A DNA stretch of 64,000 bases from an uncultured Pelagibacteraceae bacterium (GTDB taxonomy: Bacteria > Pseudomonadota > Alphaproteobacteria > Pelagibacterales > Pelagibacteraceae), in NCBI GenBank assembly GCA_902590535.1, contig CACIXF010000003.1, forward strand, positions 84,018-148,017, given 5' to 3'. A program made the translations under genes and the position numbers. Positions within the stretch are counted from its first letter, which is position 1; each line of letters starts with the position of its first letter. Of this stretch, positions 41,752 to 51,395 are shown one piece after another. The notes below the pieces were generated by a model that saw nothing but the letters and a program-made list of their open reading frames with translations, was not told the origin of the DNA and ran no database searches.

Positions 41752-43677
41752 ATGAGCAAAATTATTGGAATAGACTTAGGAACAACAAATTCATGTGTTG
41801 CCATTATGGAAGGAACACAAGCTAAGGTTTTAGAAAATGCTGAAGGAGCAAGAACTACTCCATCGGTCGTTGCATTTACAGATGAAAACGAAAAATTAAT
41901 AGGACAACCAGCAAAAAGACAAGCTGTTACAAATCCAGAAAATACTATCTTTGCAGTAAAAAGATTAATTGGAAGAAATTTTGATGACCCAACAGTGAAA
42001 AAAGATGTAGAGGCCGCACCTTTTAAAATAGTTAATTCTGAAAAAGGTGATGCCTGGATCGAAACTAAAGGTGAAAAATATTCACCGTCTCAAATATCTG
42101 CATTCATTTTACAAAAAATGAAAGAAACAGCTGAAAAATATTTAGGTCAGGCTGTAACTAAAGCTGTAATTACTGTACCAGCGTACTTTAACGATGCACA
42201 AAGACAAGCAACCAAAGATGCTGGAAAAATTGCTGGTTTAGAAGTTTTGAGAATTATTAATGAACCAACTGCTGCATCATTAGCTTATGGTTTAGATAAA
42301 AAACAAAATAAAAAAATTGCTGTGTATGATTTAGGTGGAGGAACATTTGATGTTTCTATTTTAGAACTTGGAGACGGTGTTTTTGAAGTTAAATCAACTA
42401 ATGGGGATACCTTTTTAGGTGGTGAAGATTTCGATAATGCAGTTGTTGATTACTTAATTTCTGAATTTAAAAAAGATAATGGAATTGATCTTAAATCAGA
42501 TAAACTTGCTTTACAGAGATTAAAGGAAGCTGCTGAAAAAGCAAAAATAGAATTATCATCTGCCGAACAAACAGATATTAATTTGCCTTTTATAACAGCA
42601 GATAAAACTGGGCCAAAACATATTAATTTAAAAATGACTAGAGCAAAACTTGAGGCATTAGTTGAAGATTTAATAGCTAGAACTATACCTCCGTGTAAAA
42701 CTGCATTAAAAGATGCAGGAATTACTGCTAGTGAAATTGATGAAGTGGTTATGGTAGGTGGTATGACTAGAATGCCAAAAGTATTAGAGGAAGTAAAAAA
42801 CTTTTTTGGAAAAGATCCTAACAAAAGTGTAAACCCTGATGAAGTAGTTGCAATGGGCGCTGCTATTCAGGCTGGTGTATTACAGGGTGATGTTAAAGAT
42901 GTACTTCTATTGGATGTAACTCCCCTATCGCTTGGTATCGAGACACTTGGAGGAGTTTCAACTAAGCTAATTGATAAAAATACAACAATACCAACTAAAA
43001 AAAGTCAGGTATTTTCAACTGCTGAAGACAATCAGCCTGCTGTATCTATTAGAGTTCTTCAGGGTGAAAGAGAAATGGCAGCTGATAATAAAGCCTTAGG
43101 TAATTTTGAATTAGTAGGTATTGCCCCAGCACCAAGAGGGGTGCCTCAAATTGAAGTCACATTTGATATTGATGCTAATGGTATCGTAAATGTTTCAGCA
43201 AAAGATAAGGGAACTGGTAAAGAACAAAAAATTCAAATCCAAGCTTCAGGCGGATTAAGTGATGAAGAAATTGAAAAAATGGTTAAAGATGCAGAAGCTA
43301 ATAAAGAAGCTGATAAAAAGAAAAGGGAGTCTGTGGATGTTAGAAACCAAGCAGATACTCTAATTCACTCTACTGAAAAAAATTTAAAAGAGCATGGATC
43401 AAAGATTTCTGATGCAGAGAAAAAAGCAATTGAAGATGCATCAACTGCTGTAAAAGAGTCTTTAAAAGGCGAAGATATTGAAGATATTAAGAAAAAAACT
43501 GAAGCTTTAGTACAAGCTTCAATGAAACTTGGTGAAGCAATCTATAAATCACAACAAAGTGCAAAACCTGAGTCTGGAAAAGATGATGGTGGAGATGATG
43601 CTGGTAAGAAAGACGAGAATGTTGTTGATGCTGATTTCGAAGAAGTAAAAGACGAAAATAAAGAAAAAAGCGCTTAA
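41752..43677 (+). CDS. dnaK: Chaperone DnaK (Hsp70)
   Basis: [37 protein letters not shown]. Confidence 0.99.
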   Translation: MSKIIGIDLGTTNSCVAIMEGTQAKVLENAEGARTTPSVVAFTDENEKLIGQPAKRQAVTNPENTIFAVKRLIGRNFDDPTVKKDVEAAPFKIVNSEKGDAWIETKGEKYSPSQISAFILQKMKETAEKYLGQAVTKAVITVPAYFNDAQRQATKDAGKIAGLEVLRIINEPTAASLAYGLDKKQNKKIAVYDLGGGTFDVSILELGDGVFEVKSTNGDTFLGGEDFDNAVVDYLISEFKKDNGIDLKSDKLALQRLKEAAEKAKIELSSAEQTDINLPFITADKTGPKHINLKMTRAKLEALVEDLIARTIPPCKTALKDAGITASEIDEVVMVGGMTRMPKVLEEVKNFFGKDPNKSVNPDEVVAMGAAIQAGVLQGDVKDVLLLDVTPLSLGIETLGGVSTKLIDKNTTIPTKKSQVFSTAEDNQPAVSIRVLQGEREMAADNKALGNFELVGIAPAPRGVPQIEVTFDIDANGIVNVSAKDKGTGKEQKIQIQASGGLSDEEIEKMVKDAEANKEADKKKRESVDVRNQADTLIHSTEKNLKEHGSKISDAEKKAIEDASTAVKESLKGEDIEDIKKKTEALVQASMKLGEAIYKSQQSAKPESGKDDGGDDAGKKDENVVDADFEEVKDENKEKSA

Positions 43678-43706
43678 ACTGACATTTAATTGTCTGGGGT
43701 AATTTG

Positions 43707-44834
43707 ATGGCTAAAAGAGACTATTACGATGTCCTAGGCGTTAATAAAAGCGCGAGCCCTGAAGAATTAAAATCTGCATACAGAAAGTTAGCTGTTAAAT
43801 ATCATCCTGATAAAAATCCAGGAGACTCCAAAGCAGAAGAAAAATTCAAAGAAGCCAGTGAGGCCTACGGAATACTATCAGATAAAGAAAAAAAGCAAAA
43901 CTACGATAATTTTGGTCACGCAGCATTTGAAAACGGTGGTGGTAGACCAGGTGGTGGCTTTGGTGGTTTCAGTGGAGCGGATTTTTCAGATATTTTTGAG
44001 GATTTCTTTGGTGATTTTGGAGGAGGTGGTAGATCAAGAAGTAGAAAATCTAATAATAGAGGTTCTGACTTGAGGTATGATTTATCAATTTCTCTTGAAG
44101 AAGCTTACCATGGAAAAAAACAAGATATTAAATTTTCTACATCCGAACAGTGTGGTACTTGCAAAGGTAATGGATCAAAACCAGGTTATTCTCCAGATAG
44201 ATGCTCATATTGTGGTGGGAATGGTAGAATAAGATCTAATCAAGGTTTCTTTACTGTACAACAAACCTGTCCTCAATGTAATGGAAATGGTGAAGAAATT
44301 ACTAATCCCTGTAATGATTGTAATGGTCAGGGTAAAAAACAAGCATCTAAAAGAATATCTGTAACGATTCCAAAAGGTGTAGATGATGGAACAAGAATAA
44401 GGCTTGCAGGAAAAGGTGAAGCTGGAACTAGAGGTGGAGCAACAGGAGATCTTTATTTGTTTATTAATGTTAATTCCCATAACTTATTTAAAAGATCAGA
44501 CGAAAACTTATTTTTTGAATTTCCACTTTCTTTTGCAGACGCTGCTTTGGGAACAACTATTGAAATACCTACCATTGATGGAGGGAAAGCAAAAATAAAA
44601 ATTCCTGATGGTACTCAAAATGGAAAACAATTCAGATTAAAGGGTAAAGGAATGCCATTTATGAGAAGAGGCGATTTTGGAGACTTATACGTTCAAGTTA
44701 AAACAGAGGTACCTGTATATTTAAATAAAAAACAAAAAGAATTATTAGAACAATTTAGAGAAATTGAAAACGATAAGTCAAATCCGAGTATTAAAAAATT
44801 TTTTCAAAAAGCAAAAGATTTCTGGAAAAACTAA
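43707..44834 (+). CDS. dnaJ: Chaperone DnaJ (Hsp40)
   Basis: J domain with HPD, G/F region, four CxxCxG repeats. Confidence 0.98.
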   Translation: MAKRDYYDVLGVNKSASPEELKSAYRKLAVKYHPDKNPGDSKAEEKFKEASEAYGILSDKEKKQNYDNFGHAAFENGGGRPGGGFGGFSGADFSDIFEDFFGDFGGGGRSRSRKSNNRGSDLRYDLSISLEEAYHGKKQDIKFSTSEQCGTCKGNGSKPGYSPDRCSYCGGNGRIRSNQGFFTVQQTCPQCNGNGEEITNPCNDCNGQGKKQASKRISVTIPKGVDDGTRIRLAGKGEAGTRGGATGDLYLFINVNSHNLFKRSDENLFFEFPLSFADAALGTTIEIPTIDGGKAKIKIPDGTQNGKQFRLKGKGMPFMRRGDFGDLYVQVKTEVPVYLNKKQKELLEQFREIENDKSNPSIKKFFQKAKDFWKN

Positions 44835-44870
44835 AAGACTAATCTTCTAAAAAGGGTTAATATTAGTTAG

Positions 44871-45647
44871 ATGAAAAAAATTAATTTAGCTATTTCTGGT
44901 TGCATGGGCAGAATGGGCCAGCAATTAATTAAATCTTCAAAGAAAAATAAAAATTTTAAACTAGTCACACTTACAGAAAATAGATTAATAAATAAAAAAT
45001 TTAATGGAATTAAACCTGAGTTAAATTCTGATAAAGCTTTTAAAAAAACTGATGTAATAATTGATTTCACAGTTCCAAATTGTACTCTTGAAATACTCAA
45101 AGTAGCTTCAAAACTAAGGAAAAAAGTAGTAATCGGCACCACAGGTTTTACTAGGAAGCAAGAAAACCAAATTAAAAAATATTCAAAAAAGATACCTATT
45201 TTAAAAGCTGGCAATATGAGTCTAGGTGTAAATTTGTTAATGTATTTAACAGAAATTGCATCAAAGTCATTAAATGATGAATACTTAAGTAAAATATTTG
45301 AAGTACATCACAGACATAAAAAAGACTACCCCTCTGGTACTGCCTTAATGCTTGGAAAAGGAATTGCAGATGGAAAAAATAAAAATTTATATAATTTAAT
45401 TGGAAAAAAATTTTTAAATAAAAAATCTTTTCCATACGGAAAAAAAATTAATTTTAACTCAATTAGAAAAGGTGAAATTATTGGAGAACATGAGGTAAAA
45501 TTCTCAAGTGGAAAAGAAATAATTACATTAAACCATGAGGCCTTTGATAGAGCACTTTACTCAGATGGAGCTTTAATAGCTTCTAAATGGTTGATGAAAA
45601 AAAAACCAGGATTATATTCTATGAGAGACTTGCTTAGCTTTTCATAA
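44871..45647 (+). CDS. dapB: 4-hydroxy-tetrahydrodipicolinate reductase
   Basis: LAISGCMGRMGQQL, GTTGFTRKQ, EVHHRHKKDYPSGTA. Confidence 0.96.
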   Translation: MKKINLAISGCMGRMGQQLIKSSKKNKNFKLVTLTENRLINKKFNGIKPELNSDKAFKKTDVIIDFTVPNCTLEILKVASKLRKKVVIGTTGFTRKQENQIKKYSKKIPILKAGNMSLGVNLLMYLTEIASKSLNDEYLSKIFEVHHRHKKDYPSGTALMLGKGIADGKNKNLYNLIGKKFLNKKSFPYGKKINFNSIRKGEIIGEHEVKFSSGKEIITLNHEAFDRALYSDGALIASKWLMKKKPGLYSMRDLLSFS

Positions 45648-46300
45648 TGAATGAGAAACAAAAAGCAAAAATTATAATTAAAACTCTTAATAAAATATAT
45701 CCTGAGGCACCTGTTCCTTTAAAAAGTAAAAATACTTTCACTCTATTAATTTCTGTACTACTTTCTGCGCAATGTACAGATTTGAACGTTAACAATGTAA
45801 CGAAAGATATATACCCAAAATACTATAAACCAGAACACTTTGTAAAATTAGGAAGAAAGAAAATTGAGAAATTAATAAGAAAAATCGGTATTTTTAGAAT
45901 TAAAGCCAAAAGTATTTACTTAATGTCAAAACAAGTGTTAGAAAAACATAAGGGGAAAGTACCTAAAACTTTTGAAGAACTTGAAAAATTACCTGGTGTA
46001 GGACACAAAACAGCAAGCGTAGTAATGTCTCAAGGTTTTGGATATCCAGCTTTTGCCGTTGATACCCATATTCATAGACTTGCACAAAGATGGGGTTTAA
46101 CAAATGGAAAAAATGTATTTCAAACTGAAAAAGATTTAAAAAGAATATTTCCAAAAAAAACTTGGTCCAAGCTTCATTTACAAATAATTTTTTATGGTAG
46201 AGAATATTGTAAGGCAAGAGACTGTTATGGTTTGAGTTGTAAAATATGCACAACTTGCTACCCAAATAGAAAAAAACCTGTTATTACCAAAAAAGCTTAA
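45647..46300 (+). CDS. nth: Endonuclease III
   Basis: LLSAQCTDLNVN, LPGVGHKTASVV HhH motif, FeS cluster Cys (CKARDCYGLSCKICTTC). Confidence 0.97.
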   Translation: MNEKQKAKIIIKTLNKIYPEAPVPLKSKNTFTLLISVLLSAQCTDLNVNNVTKDIYPKYYKPEHFVKLGRKKIEKLIRKIGIFRIKAKSIYLMSKQVLEKHKGKVPKTFEELEKLPGVGHKTASVVMSQGFGYPAFAVDTHIHRLAQRWGLTNGKNVFQTEKDLKRIFPKKTWSKLHLQIIFYGREYCKARDCYGLSCKICTTCYPNRKKPVITKKA

Positions 46301-46301
46301 T

Positions 46302-47231
46302 ATGAAAATTCTAGGAATAGGAAACGCAATTGTAGATGTAATTTGTAAAGTAGATGACAATTTTATTATCAAAAATAATCTTACAAAGAGTACAATGAAA
46401 TTATTCTTTGATGAAAATGAGTTCAAAAATTTATTAACAAATCTTAAAATTGAAAAAACTGTATCAGGGGGATCTGTAGCAAACTCTATAGTTGGATTAT
46501 CTCAACTTGGTGATAAAGTTGGTTTTATAGGTAAAGTTTCTGATGATGAATTTGGTAGTAAATACGAGGAAGGATTAAAAAAAGAAAATGTTAAATATTT
46601 TTATTCGAAAAAGAAAGAAGAGTTACCAACAGGAACTTGTTTAATTTTAGTAACCCCAGACTCAGAAAGAACAATGTGTACTTTCCTAGGAACTGCAGGA
46701 AAGATTAATGAAAATGATGTGAGTTCTGATGCAATTAAAAAAAGTGAGATAATTTTTTTAGAAGGTTACTTATGGGATGAAGGAGATCCAAAGAAAGCAT
46801 TCGATAAAGCTATAAATAATGCAAACAAAGTTGCTATGTCTCTCTCAGATCTATTTTGCGTAGATAGACACAAACCTCATTTTTTAAACCTGGTAAATAA
46901 CAAACTTGATATTACCTTTGCTAACGAACAAGAAATTACATCATTAATTGAGGCAAAAAATTTTAATGAAGTTATAAGCTTTTCAAAACAACTTAGTAAA
47001 TTAATAATTGTGACTAGAGGAGAAAAAGGTGCAGTCGCAGTTAATGGTGATGAAGTTGTTGAATGTGATATACAAAAAAATCTAAAAATTATTGATCTTA
47101 CAGGTGCAGGTGATCTTTTTGCTGCTGGTTTTTTACATGGGTATATTAACAAATTATCTACAAGAGAGTGTCTCGAAAAAGGTACTGAAATGTCAACTAA
47201 AGTAATACAACAAATTGGGGCAAGACTTTAA
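46302..47231 (+). CDS. PfkB-family (adenosine/ribokinase-like) carbohydrate kinase
   Basis: GNAIVDVICKVDD, SGGSVANSIVGLSQLG, DLTGAGDLFAAGFLHGY. Confidence 0.92.
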   Translation: MKILGIGNAIVDVICKVDDNFIIKNNLTKSTMKLFFDENEFKNLLTNLKIEKTVSGGSVANSIVGLSQLGDKVGFIGKVSDDEFGSKYEEGLKKENVKYFYSKKKEELPTGTCLILVTPDSERTMCTFLGTAGKINENDVSSDAIKKSEIIFLEGYLWDEGDPKKAFDKAINNANKVAMSLSDLFCVDRHKPHFLNLVNNKLDITFANEQEITSLIEAKNFNEVISFSKQLSKLIIVTRGEKGAVAVNGDEVVECDIQKNLKIIDLTGAGDLFAAGFLHGYINKLSTRECLEKGTEMSTKVIQQIGARL

Positions 47232-47232
47232 C

Positions 47233-47352
47233 TTAAATTTTCTTTCTTTTAAAACTTCCCTTGCCTTTTTTAGGCTTAACTATTTTTGGTTTGTACTTTT
47301 TGGTAAATAAATCTTTAGCCATAGGGTTCTTCTTATTTGATTTGATAGCCAT
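47233..47352 (-). CDS. Candidate ArfA-like alternative ribosome-rescue factor (39 aa)
   Basis: Not in the ORF track. Translates to MAIKSNKKNPMAKDLFTKKYKPKIVKPKKGKGSFKRKKI*; C-terminal KKGKGSFKRK resembles the ArfA KKGKGSYMRK motif. Confidence 0.6.
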   Translation of the reverse strand: MAIKSNKKNPMAKDLFTKKYKPKIVKPKKGKGSFKRKKI

Positions 47353-47944
47353 TTTTTTCACTAATTATAAAATCTTTATCATCAAATGTGTTTAAAATTT
47401 TTTTTCTTAATCGATAAATATGAGTTTCAACAGTATGAGTTTCTATATCAGACTGATAACTCCAAACTTTTTCTTGCAGCTCATCAATACTAACTGGTTT
47501 TTCTGATTTAGATAAATAGCTAATTGTATTTATTTCTTTTTCAGTCAACTTAAGCTTGATATTATTTTTTAACATTTCTCTAGAATTTAAATCAATATTA
47601 TAATTTTTTACTATCACTTCAGACTGGCTATTAAATTGTAATTTTAAAAATTCAATATTTATCTTTTCGATTAATTTAAAAATATTAATTGGTGTGCAAT
47701 CTAAAACAAATTCGTTCTGAATATCTGAGTGTTTTTTATTAGTTATAATTAAATAATTGTGAATTTTTTTTGTTTTTTCATCTAGGGACTTTTCATTGTC
47801 TGCAACAATAATATTAAAATTTAAATCTAAACTAAGTTCTTCGAAAATTTGATATAATTCATTAAAATTATATATTATTAAATTCTGAATACTCACAAAA
47901 AAGAGAATATGACAATTTTTGTTAAAAATAAACATACTCTTCAA
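47333..47944 (-). CDS. Winged-helix (OmpR/PhoB-type C-terminal) DNA-binding regulator with divergent N-terminal domain
   Basis: LTEKEINTISYLSKSEKPVSIDELQEKVWSYQSDIETHTVETHIYRLRKKI; no clear phosphoacceptor region in the N-terminal part. Confidence 0.8.
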   Translation of the reverse strand: MKSMFIFNKNCHILFFVSIQNLIIYNFNELYQIFEELSLDLNFNIIVADNEKSLDEKTKKIHNYLIITNKKHSDIQNEFVLDCTPINIFKLIEKINIEFLKLQFNSQSEVIVKNYNIDLNSREMLKNNIKLKLTEKEINTISYLSKSEKPVSIDELQEKVWSYQSDIETHTVETHIYRLRKKILNTFDDKDFIISEKNGYQIK

Positions 47945-48403
47945 ATAGATGAATTTAAATTTATCTGCTGTATTGGCAAAAAAGGTTCAACAACTAATAA
48001 AAAGGAAGGAGACAGAAAAACGCCAAAAGGAATTTTTGAAATTGGAAGTTTATACTATCGAAAAGATCGCATAGAAAAACCATTAACTTTATTAAAATGT
48101 ATAGAAATTAAAAAAGAAATGGGTTGGTGTGATGATATTCATTTTCCAAAAAAATATAACAAGCTTATTAGAGTAAATAATAAAATAAGACACGAGAAAT
48201 TAAAAAGAAAAGATCATAAATATGATTTACTAATTCCAATTAAGTACAATTTTAAAAAACCTATCGTTGGCCTAGGGAGCTGTATTTTTATTCACCTAAC
48301 CAGAGATTATAAACCGACAGCTGGTTGTATTGGTTTAAAAGAAAAAGATTTTTTAATTATGTTAAAGTTGATTAAAAAAAATTCAAAAATTAAAATTTTT
48401 TAA
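47909..48403 (+). CDS. L,D-transpeptidase (YkuD-domain) protein
   Basis: GDRKTPKGIFEIG...GLGSCIFIHLTRDYKPTAGCIGLKEKDF catalytic H...C motif. Confidence 0.9.
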   Translation: MTIFVKNKHTLQIDEFKFICCIGKKGSTTNKKEGDRKTPKGIFEIGSLYYRKDRIEKPLTLLKCIEIKKEMGWCDDIHFPKKYNKLIRVNNKIRHEKLKRKDHKYDLLIPIKYNFKKPIVGLGSCIFIHLTRDYKPTAGCIGLKEKDFLIMLKLIKKNSKIKIF

Positions 48404-49059
48404 GATCTTTGCCCAAAAATACTAGATCCCAATCTGACATACGTTGAAAAGTTTTTAGCTGCAATTAAATAATCTGAGGACATGCCCATACTCAATTCTG
48501 TCAGACCTAGATCTTTATTTAATTTGTTCATTTCTATAAAATAATTCTCAGGGTCACTATTTACCGGAGGAATACACATCAAACCAATTACATTTAAACC
48601 AATTTCTTCACTAAATGAAACTAATTGGCCCACCTCATTTTTATTTATACCTGATTTTTGATTTTCATCACCAATGTTAACCTGTAAAAAAATTTTTATT
48701 TTTTTATTAATTTTATTTTGTTCTTCAGCAATTTTTCTTGCAAGTTTTTCGCTATCCACCGAATGAATATAATCAAATATTTGTACTGCAAATTTCACTT
48801 TATTAGTTTGTAATTTTCCAACCATATGTAATCTTATTTTCGAATTAATTTTTTTAATTTCTGCCCATTTTTCTAATGCTTCCTGGACCTTGTTTTCTCC
48901 GTAGTCACTATGACCATACTCAATTAGGGGTAATATTTTATCAATCTTGAAGGTCTTAGATACTGCAACAATTTTAGGATTATTGTTAATATTTAATTTA
49001 TTAAGATGAATTTTAATATTATTCTTGATGTCTAATAAATTTTTTACAGTGCTATTCAT
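48400..49059 (-). CDS. YggS/PLPBP-family pyridoxal phosphate-binding protein
   Basis: PKIVAVSKTFKIDKI, GENKVQEALEKW, LHMVGKLQTNKVKF, GLMCIPP, LSMGMSSDYLIAAKNFSTYVRLGSSIFG; start set at MNSTVKN. Confidence 0.94.
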   Translation of the reverse strand: MNSTVKNLLDIKNNIKIHLNKLNINNNPKIVAVSKTFKIDKILPLIEYGHSDYGENKVQEALEKWAEIKKINSKIRLHMVGKLQTNKVKFAVQIFDYIHSVDSEKLARKIAEEQNKINKKIKIFLQVNIGDENQKSGINKNEVGQLVSFSEEIGLNVIGLMCIPPVNSDPENYFIEMNKLNKDLGLTELSMGMSSDYLIAAKNFSTYVRLGSSIFGQRS

Positions 49060-49578
49060 ATGAAGGATAAATATTACTTTATTAATAAATTTGATACAAA
49101 TATTATCAACAAGCAAGATAAGCAAACTACGATTATTTATAGAAATTATAATTCAAAAACAATAGATCAAGATCTTATCCTAAAAATAAAAAAGTACTGT
49201 AGAAAGACTAAAGTTAAATTTTATCTATCTAACAATATTAAACTTGCAATAAAATTAGACTTGGATGGTGCATATATTCCTTCTTTTAATAAATCTACAA
49301 AACACTTAGCTTTTTCGTTAAAAAAAAAATTTAACATAATTGGATCAGCCCACAGTATTAAACAAATTAGAACAAAGGAAACTCAAAACGTAAATAGCAT
49401 TTTCATATCATCTATATTCAAAAAAAATAAAAATTATTTAGGAATTAATAAATTTAAATTAATTTCTAAATTAACGAAGAAAAAAGTAGTTGCTTTGGGT
49501 GGTATTTCTAAAAAAAATATTAAAAAATTAAGTCTTCTAAAAAATAATGAATTTGCAGGAATAACTTTTTTTGAATAA
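49060..49578 (+). CDS. ThiE/TenI-like thiamine phosphate synthase family protein
   Basis: TIM-barrel segments (LDLDGAYIPSFN, IIGSAHSIKQIRTKE, VVALGGISKKNIKKL...FAGITFFE). Confidence 0.75.
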   Translation: MKDKYYFINKFDTNIINKQDKQTTIIYRNYNSKTIDQDLILKIKKYCRKTKVKFYLSNNIKLAIKLDLDGAYIPSFNKSTKHLAFSLKKKFNIIGSAHSIKQIRTKETQNVNSIFISSIFKKNKNYLGINKFKLISKLTKKKVVALGGISKKNIKKLSLLKNNEFAGITFFE

Positions 49579-49580
49579 AA

Positions 49581-49607
49581 AAAAGGCCCCTAAAAAGGGG
49601 CCCTTTT
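49581..49607. terminator. Bidirectional rho-independent terminator (thiE-like gene / porin)
   Basis: AAAAGGCCCCT-AAAA-AGGGGCCCTTTT stem-loop between convergent genes. Confidence 0.9.
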
Positions 49608-49627
49608 AAATTTAAATTCTAATTAAA

Positions 49628-50608
49628 TTAGAATGCAAAAGATACACCGATTTTGTAACCATCGATGTCATCTCTAGATGCAGTTGAACCACCTACGTTA
49701 TCCATAGAAATCATAGCTGCTGAAATTGTCATACCACCTTGTGTGTATGAAGCTGATAAGTTCTTAGACTCTTCGTCTCCTGTCTTATCACCCATTTGTC
49801 TTTCAGAAGCATGATATCCGATAGTGAAGTCATCAGATACTTGGTAAGTAATACCATGTGCTGAGAACTCATCATCAGAAGCAGTTCCACCATCTTGGTC
49901 TTGGTCAGATTGTTGAACACCAATAGTGAATGAACCAAACGCATACTTAGCATACATTGTGTCAGTCTCTAATTTGTTAGTGCCTTTTCTACCATTATCG
50001 TCTGATGCCATACCAATAGTTAAACCTTCAACACCTGTGTACTCAAGTGCAAAAGATACTGAACCATCTGGTCTAGTTCCACCTTTTCCTGAAGGTGTGT
50101 AAGACGCAGTTAATTTTAAACCGTCAACCATGTCTGGTGCAGTATAAAAGAAGTTGTTAGCAGTTGAGAAACCACCAATTGAACCTTCTTTTAATGCTTG
50201 TCCAGCAGTTCTAGCGGCTGCAGCAGAAGTAGTACCTTGTGCTAACACATCCCAAGCTGACTCGTATGCAGTTGGCATAACATCGTCAACAGCACTCATA
50301 GCTGTATTACCACTTGATTGGAAAATCAAAGTTCCCATATCAGGCATTTCGATAGTTAAACTTCTATCATCTAGTGCACCACCATCTATTTCTTGTTTAG
50401 ATGTGATTACCATTCCATTATCTAACTCAGTAGTTCCTGCAAAGTTTAAAGAATCTCCAGATGAGAAACCGTTACCTTGTGTGTGGTTAGTCTGGTTAGT
50501 TAAAGTTAAATCTGCACCACCAGAAACACTTAGAGAACCAGCAAAAGCTGATGTAGCTATAAGTGAACCTGCTAAAGCAGTTAAACCTACTTTTTTAAAG
50601 TTGTTCAT
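49628..50608 (-). CDS. Gram-negative porin
   Basis: Signal peptide MNNFKKVGLTALAGSLIATSAFA; alternating beta-strand pattern; terminal aromatic IGVSFAF. Confidence 0.9.
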   Translation of the reverse strand: MNNFKKVGLTALAGSLIATSAFAGSLSVSGGADLTLTNQTNHTQGNGFSSGDSLNFAGTTELDNGMVITSKQEIDGGALDDRSLTIEMPDMGTLIFQSSGNTAMSAVDDVMPTAYESAWDVLAQGTTSAAAARTAGQALKEGSIGGFSTANNFFYTAPDMVDGLKLTASYTPSGKGGTRPDGSVSFALEYTGVEGLTIGMASDDNGRKGTNKLETDTMYAKYAFGSFTIGVQQSDQDQDGGTASDDEFSAHGITYQVSDDFTIGYHASERQMGDKTGDEESKNLSASYTQGGMTISAAMISMDNVGGSTASRDDIDGYKIGVSFAF

Positions 50609-50700
50609 ATTAATTACTCCTTATGTTTTTGTTATTATTAATAATAAACGTTGTATACTTACCATTTTGGCTTAATTTTTTTTATATTTTGAGAGAAAAG

Positions 50701-50742
50701 ATGCTAAAAAATTATATATTGTTGTATTTATGCAACACATAA
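50701..50742 (+). CDS. Candidate Leu-rich leader peptide MLKNYILLYLCNT (13 aa)
   Basis: ATG CTA AAA AAT TAT ATA TTG TTG TAT TTA TGC AAC ACA TAA; GAGAG Shine-Dalgarno-like 5 nt upstream; 4 Leu codons among 13; followed directly by a terminator, then the DUF3576-leuS operon. Confidence 0.55.
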   Translation: MLKNYILLYLCNT

Positions 50743-50776
50743 AAACCCTAATTTTATTATGTAATTGGGTTTTTTT
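50742..50776 (+). terminator. Terminator/attenuator hairpin upstream of DUF3576-leuS
   Basis: AAAACCC(T)AATT-loop-AATTGGGTTTT followed by a T run; no complete + strand gene upstream other than the leader peptide. Confidence 0.75.
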
Positions 50777-50823
50777 AATTTAGTTGTATATAGTTCTGAC
50801 AAATCTTTAAAATTAATGAATTT

Positions 50824-51387
50824 ATGTCTAATTCAATAAAATTTCTAGTCTCATTTTTACTAATTCTATTTTTAAATTCTTGTAACGGAAAATTACCTGG
50901 AGCTGACGCAAGGAAAGTTCCTTATGACCCCAGAGAAAGAGTAAAAAAAAATCTTGAGGAAGGAAAAGGTTTTAGACTCGACGAAAGTTTTGGTAAAGGG
51001 GCATCTGGGAATTTTGAATTCGCAACTGCTAATGAGCTTTGGAGAGCCTCTTTGGATACCATTGATTTTATGCCTATAGCAACAGCTAATTATAGTGGTG
51101 GTATTTTAATTACTGATTGGTACTCGGATAACCAAAATTTAAATGAATCAATTAAAATTAGTATAAGATTTTTAACCAACGAGGTTAGATCTGATGCTTT
51201 AAATATTAAAATTTTTTATAAAAAATGTGAGAATATTATAAATTGCAAAATAACAGAACAAACTGGGAATTTAAAAACTGAACTTACAAAAGAAATTTTA
51301 AAAAAGGCAGCTATCTACAAAAAACAATCGGAAGATAAAAATTTTAAACCTTACAATATGCCAGAGATAGATAATCGAAATAATTAA
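50824..51387 (+). CDS. DUF3576-like lipoprotein
   Basis: Lipobox [34 protein letters not shown]; immediately upstream of leuS. Confidence 0.8.
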   Translation: MSNSIKFLVSFLLILFLNSCNGKLPGADARKVPYDPRERVKKNLEEGKGFRLDESFGKGASGNFEFATANELWRASLDTIDFMPIATANYSGGILITDWYSDNQNLNESIKISIRFLTNEVRSDALNIKIFYKKCENIINCKITEQTGNLKTELTKEILKKAAIYKKQSEDKNFKPYNMPEIDNRNN

Positions 51388-51395
51388 AACTTTTT

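Noticed and set aside
42450-42824. 124-aa ORF antisense to dnaK
   Set aside because: Antisense shadow ORF with composition mirroring the dnaK codons; no independent support.
50154-50675. 173-aa + strand ORF antisense to the porin
   Set aside because: Most of it mirrors the porin coding strand; porin has a clear signal peptide and beta-strand pattern.
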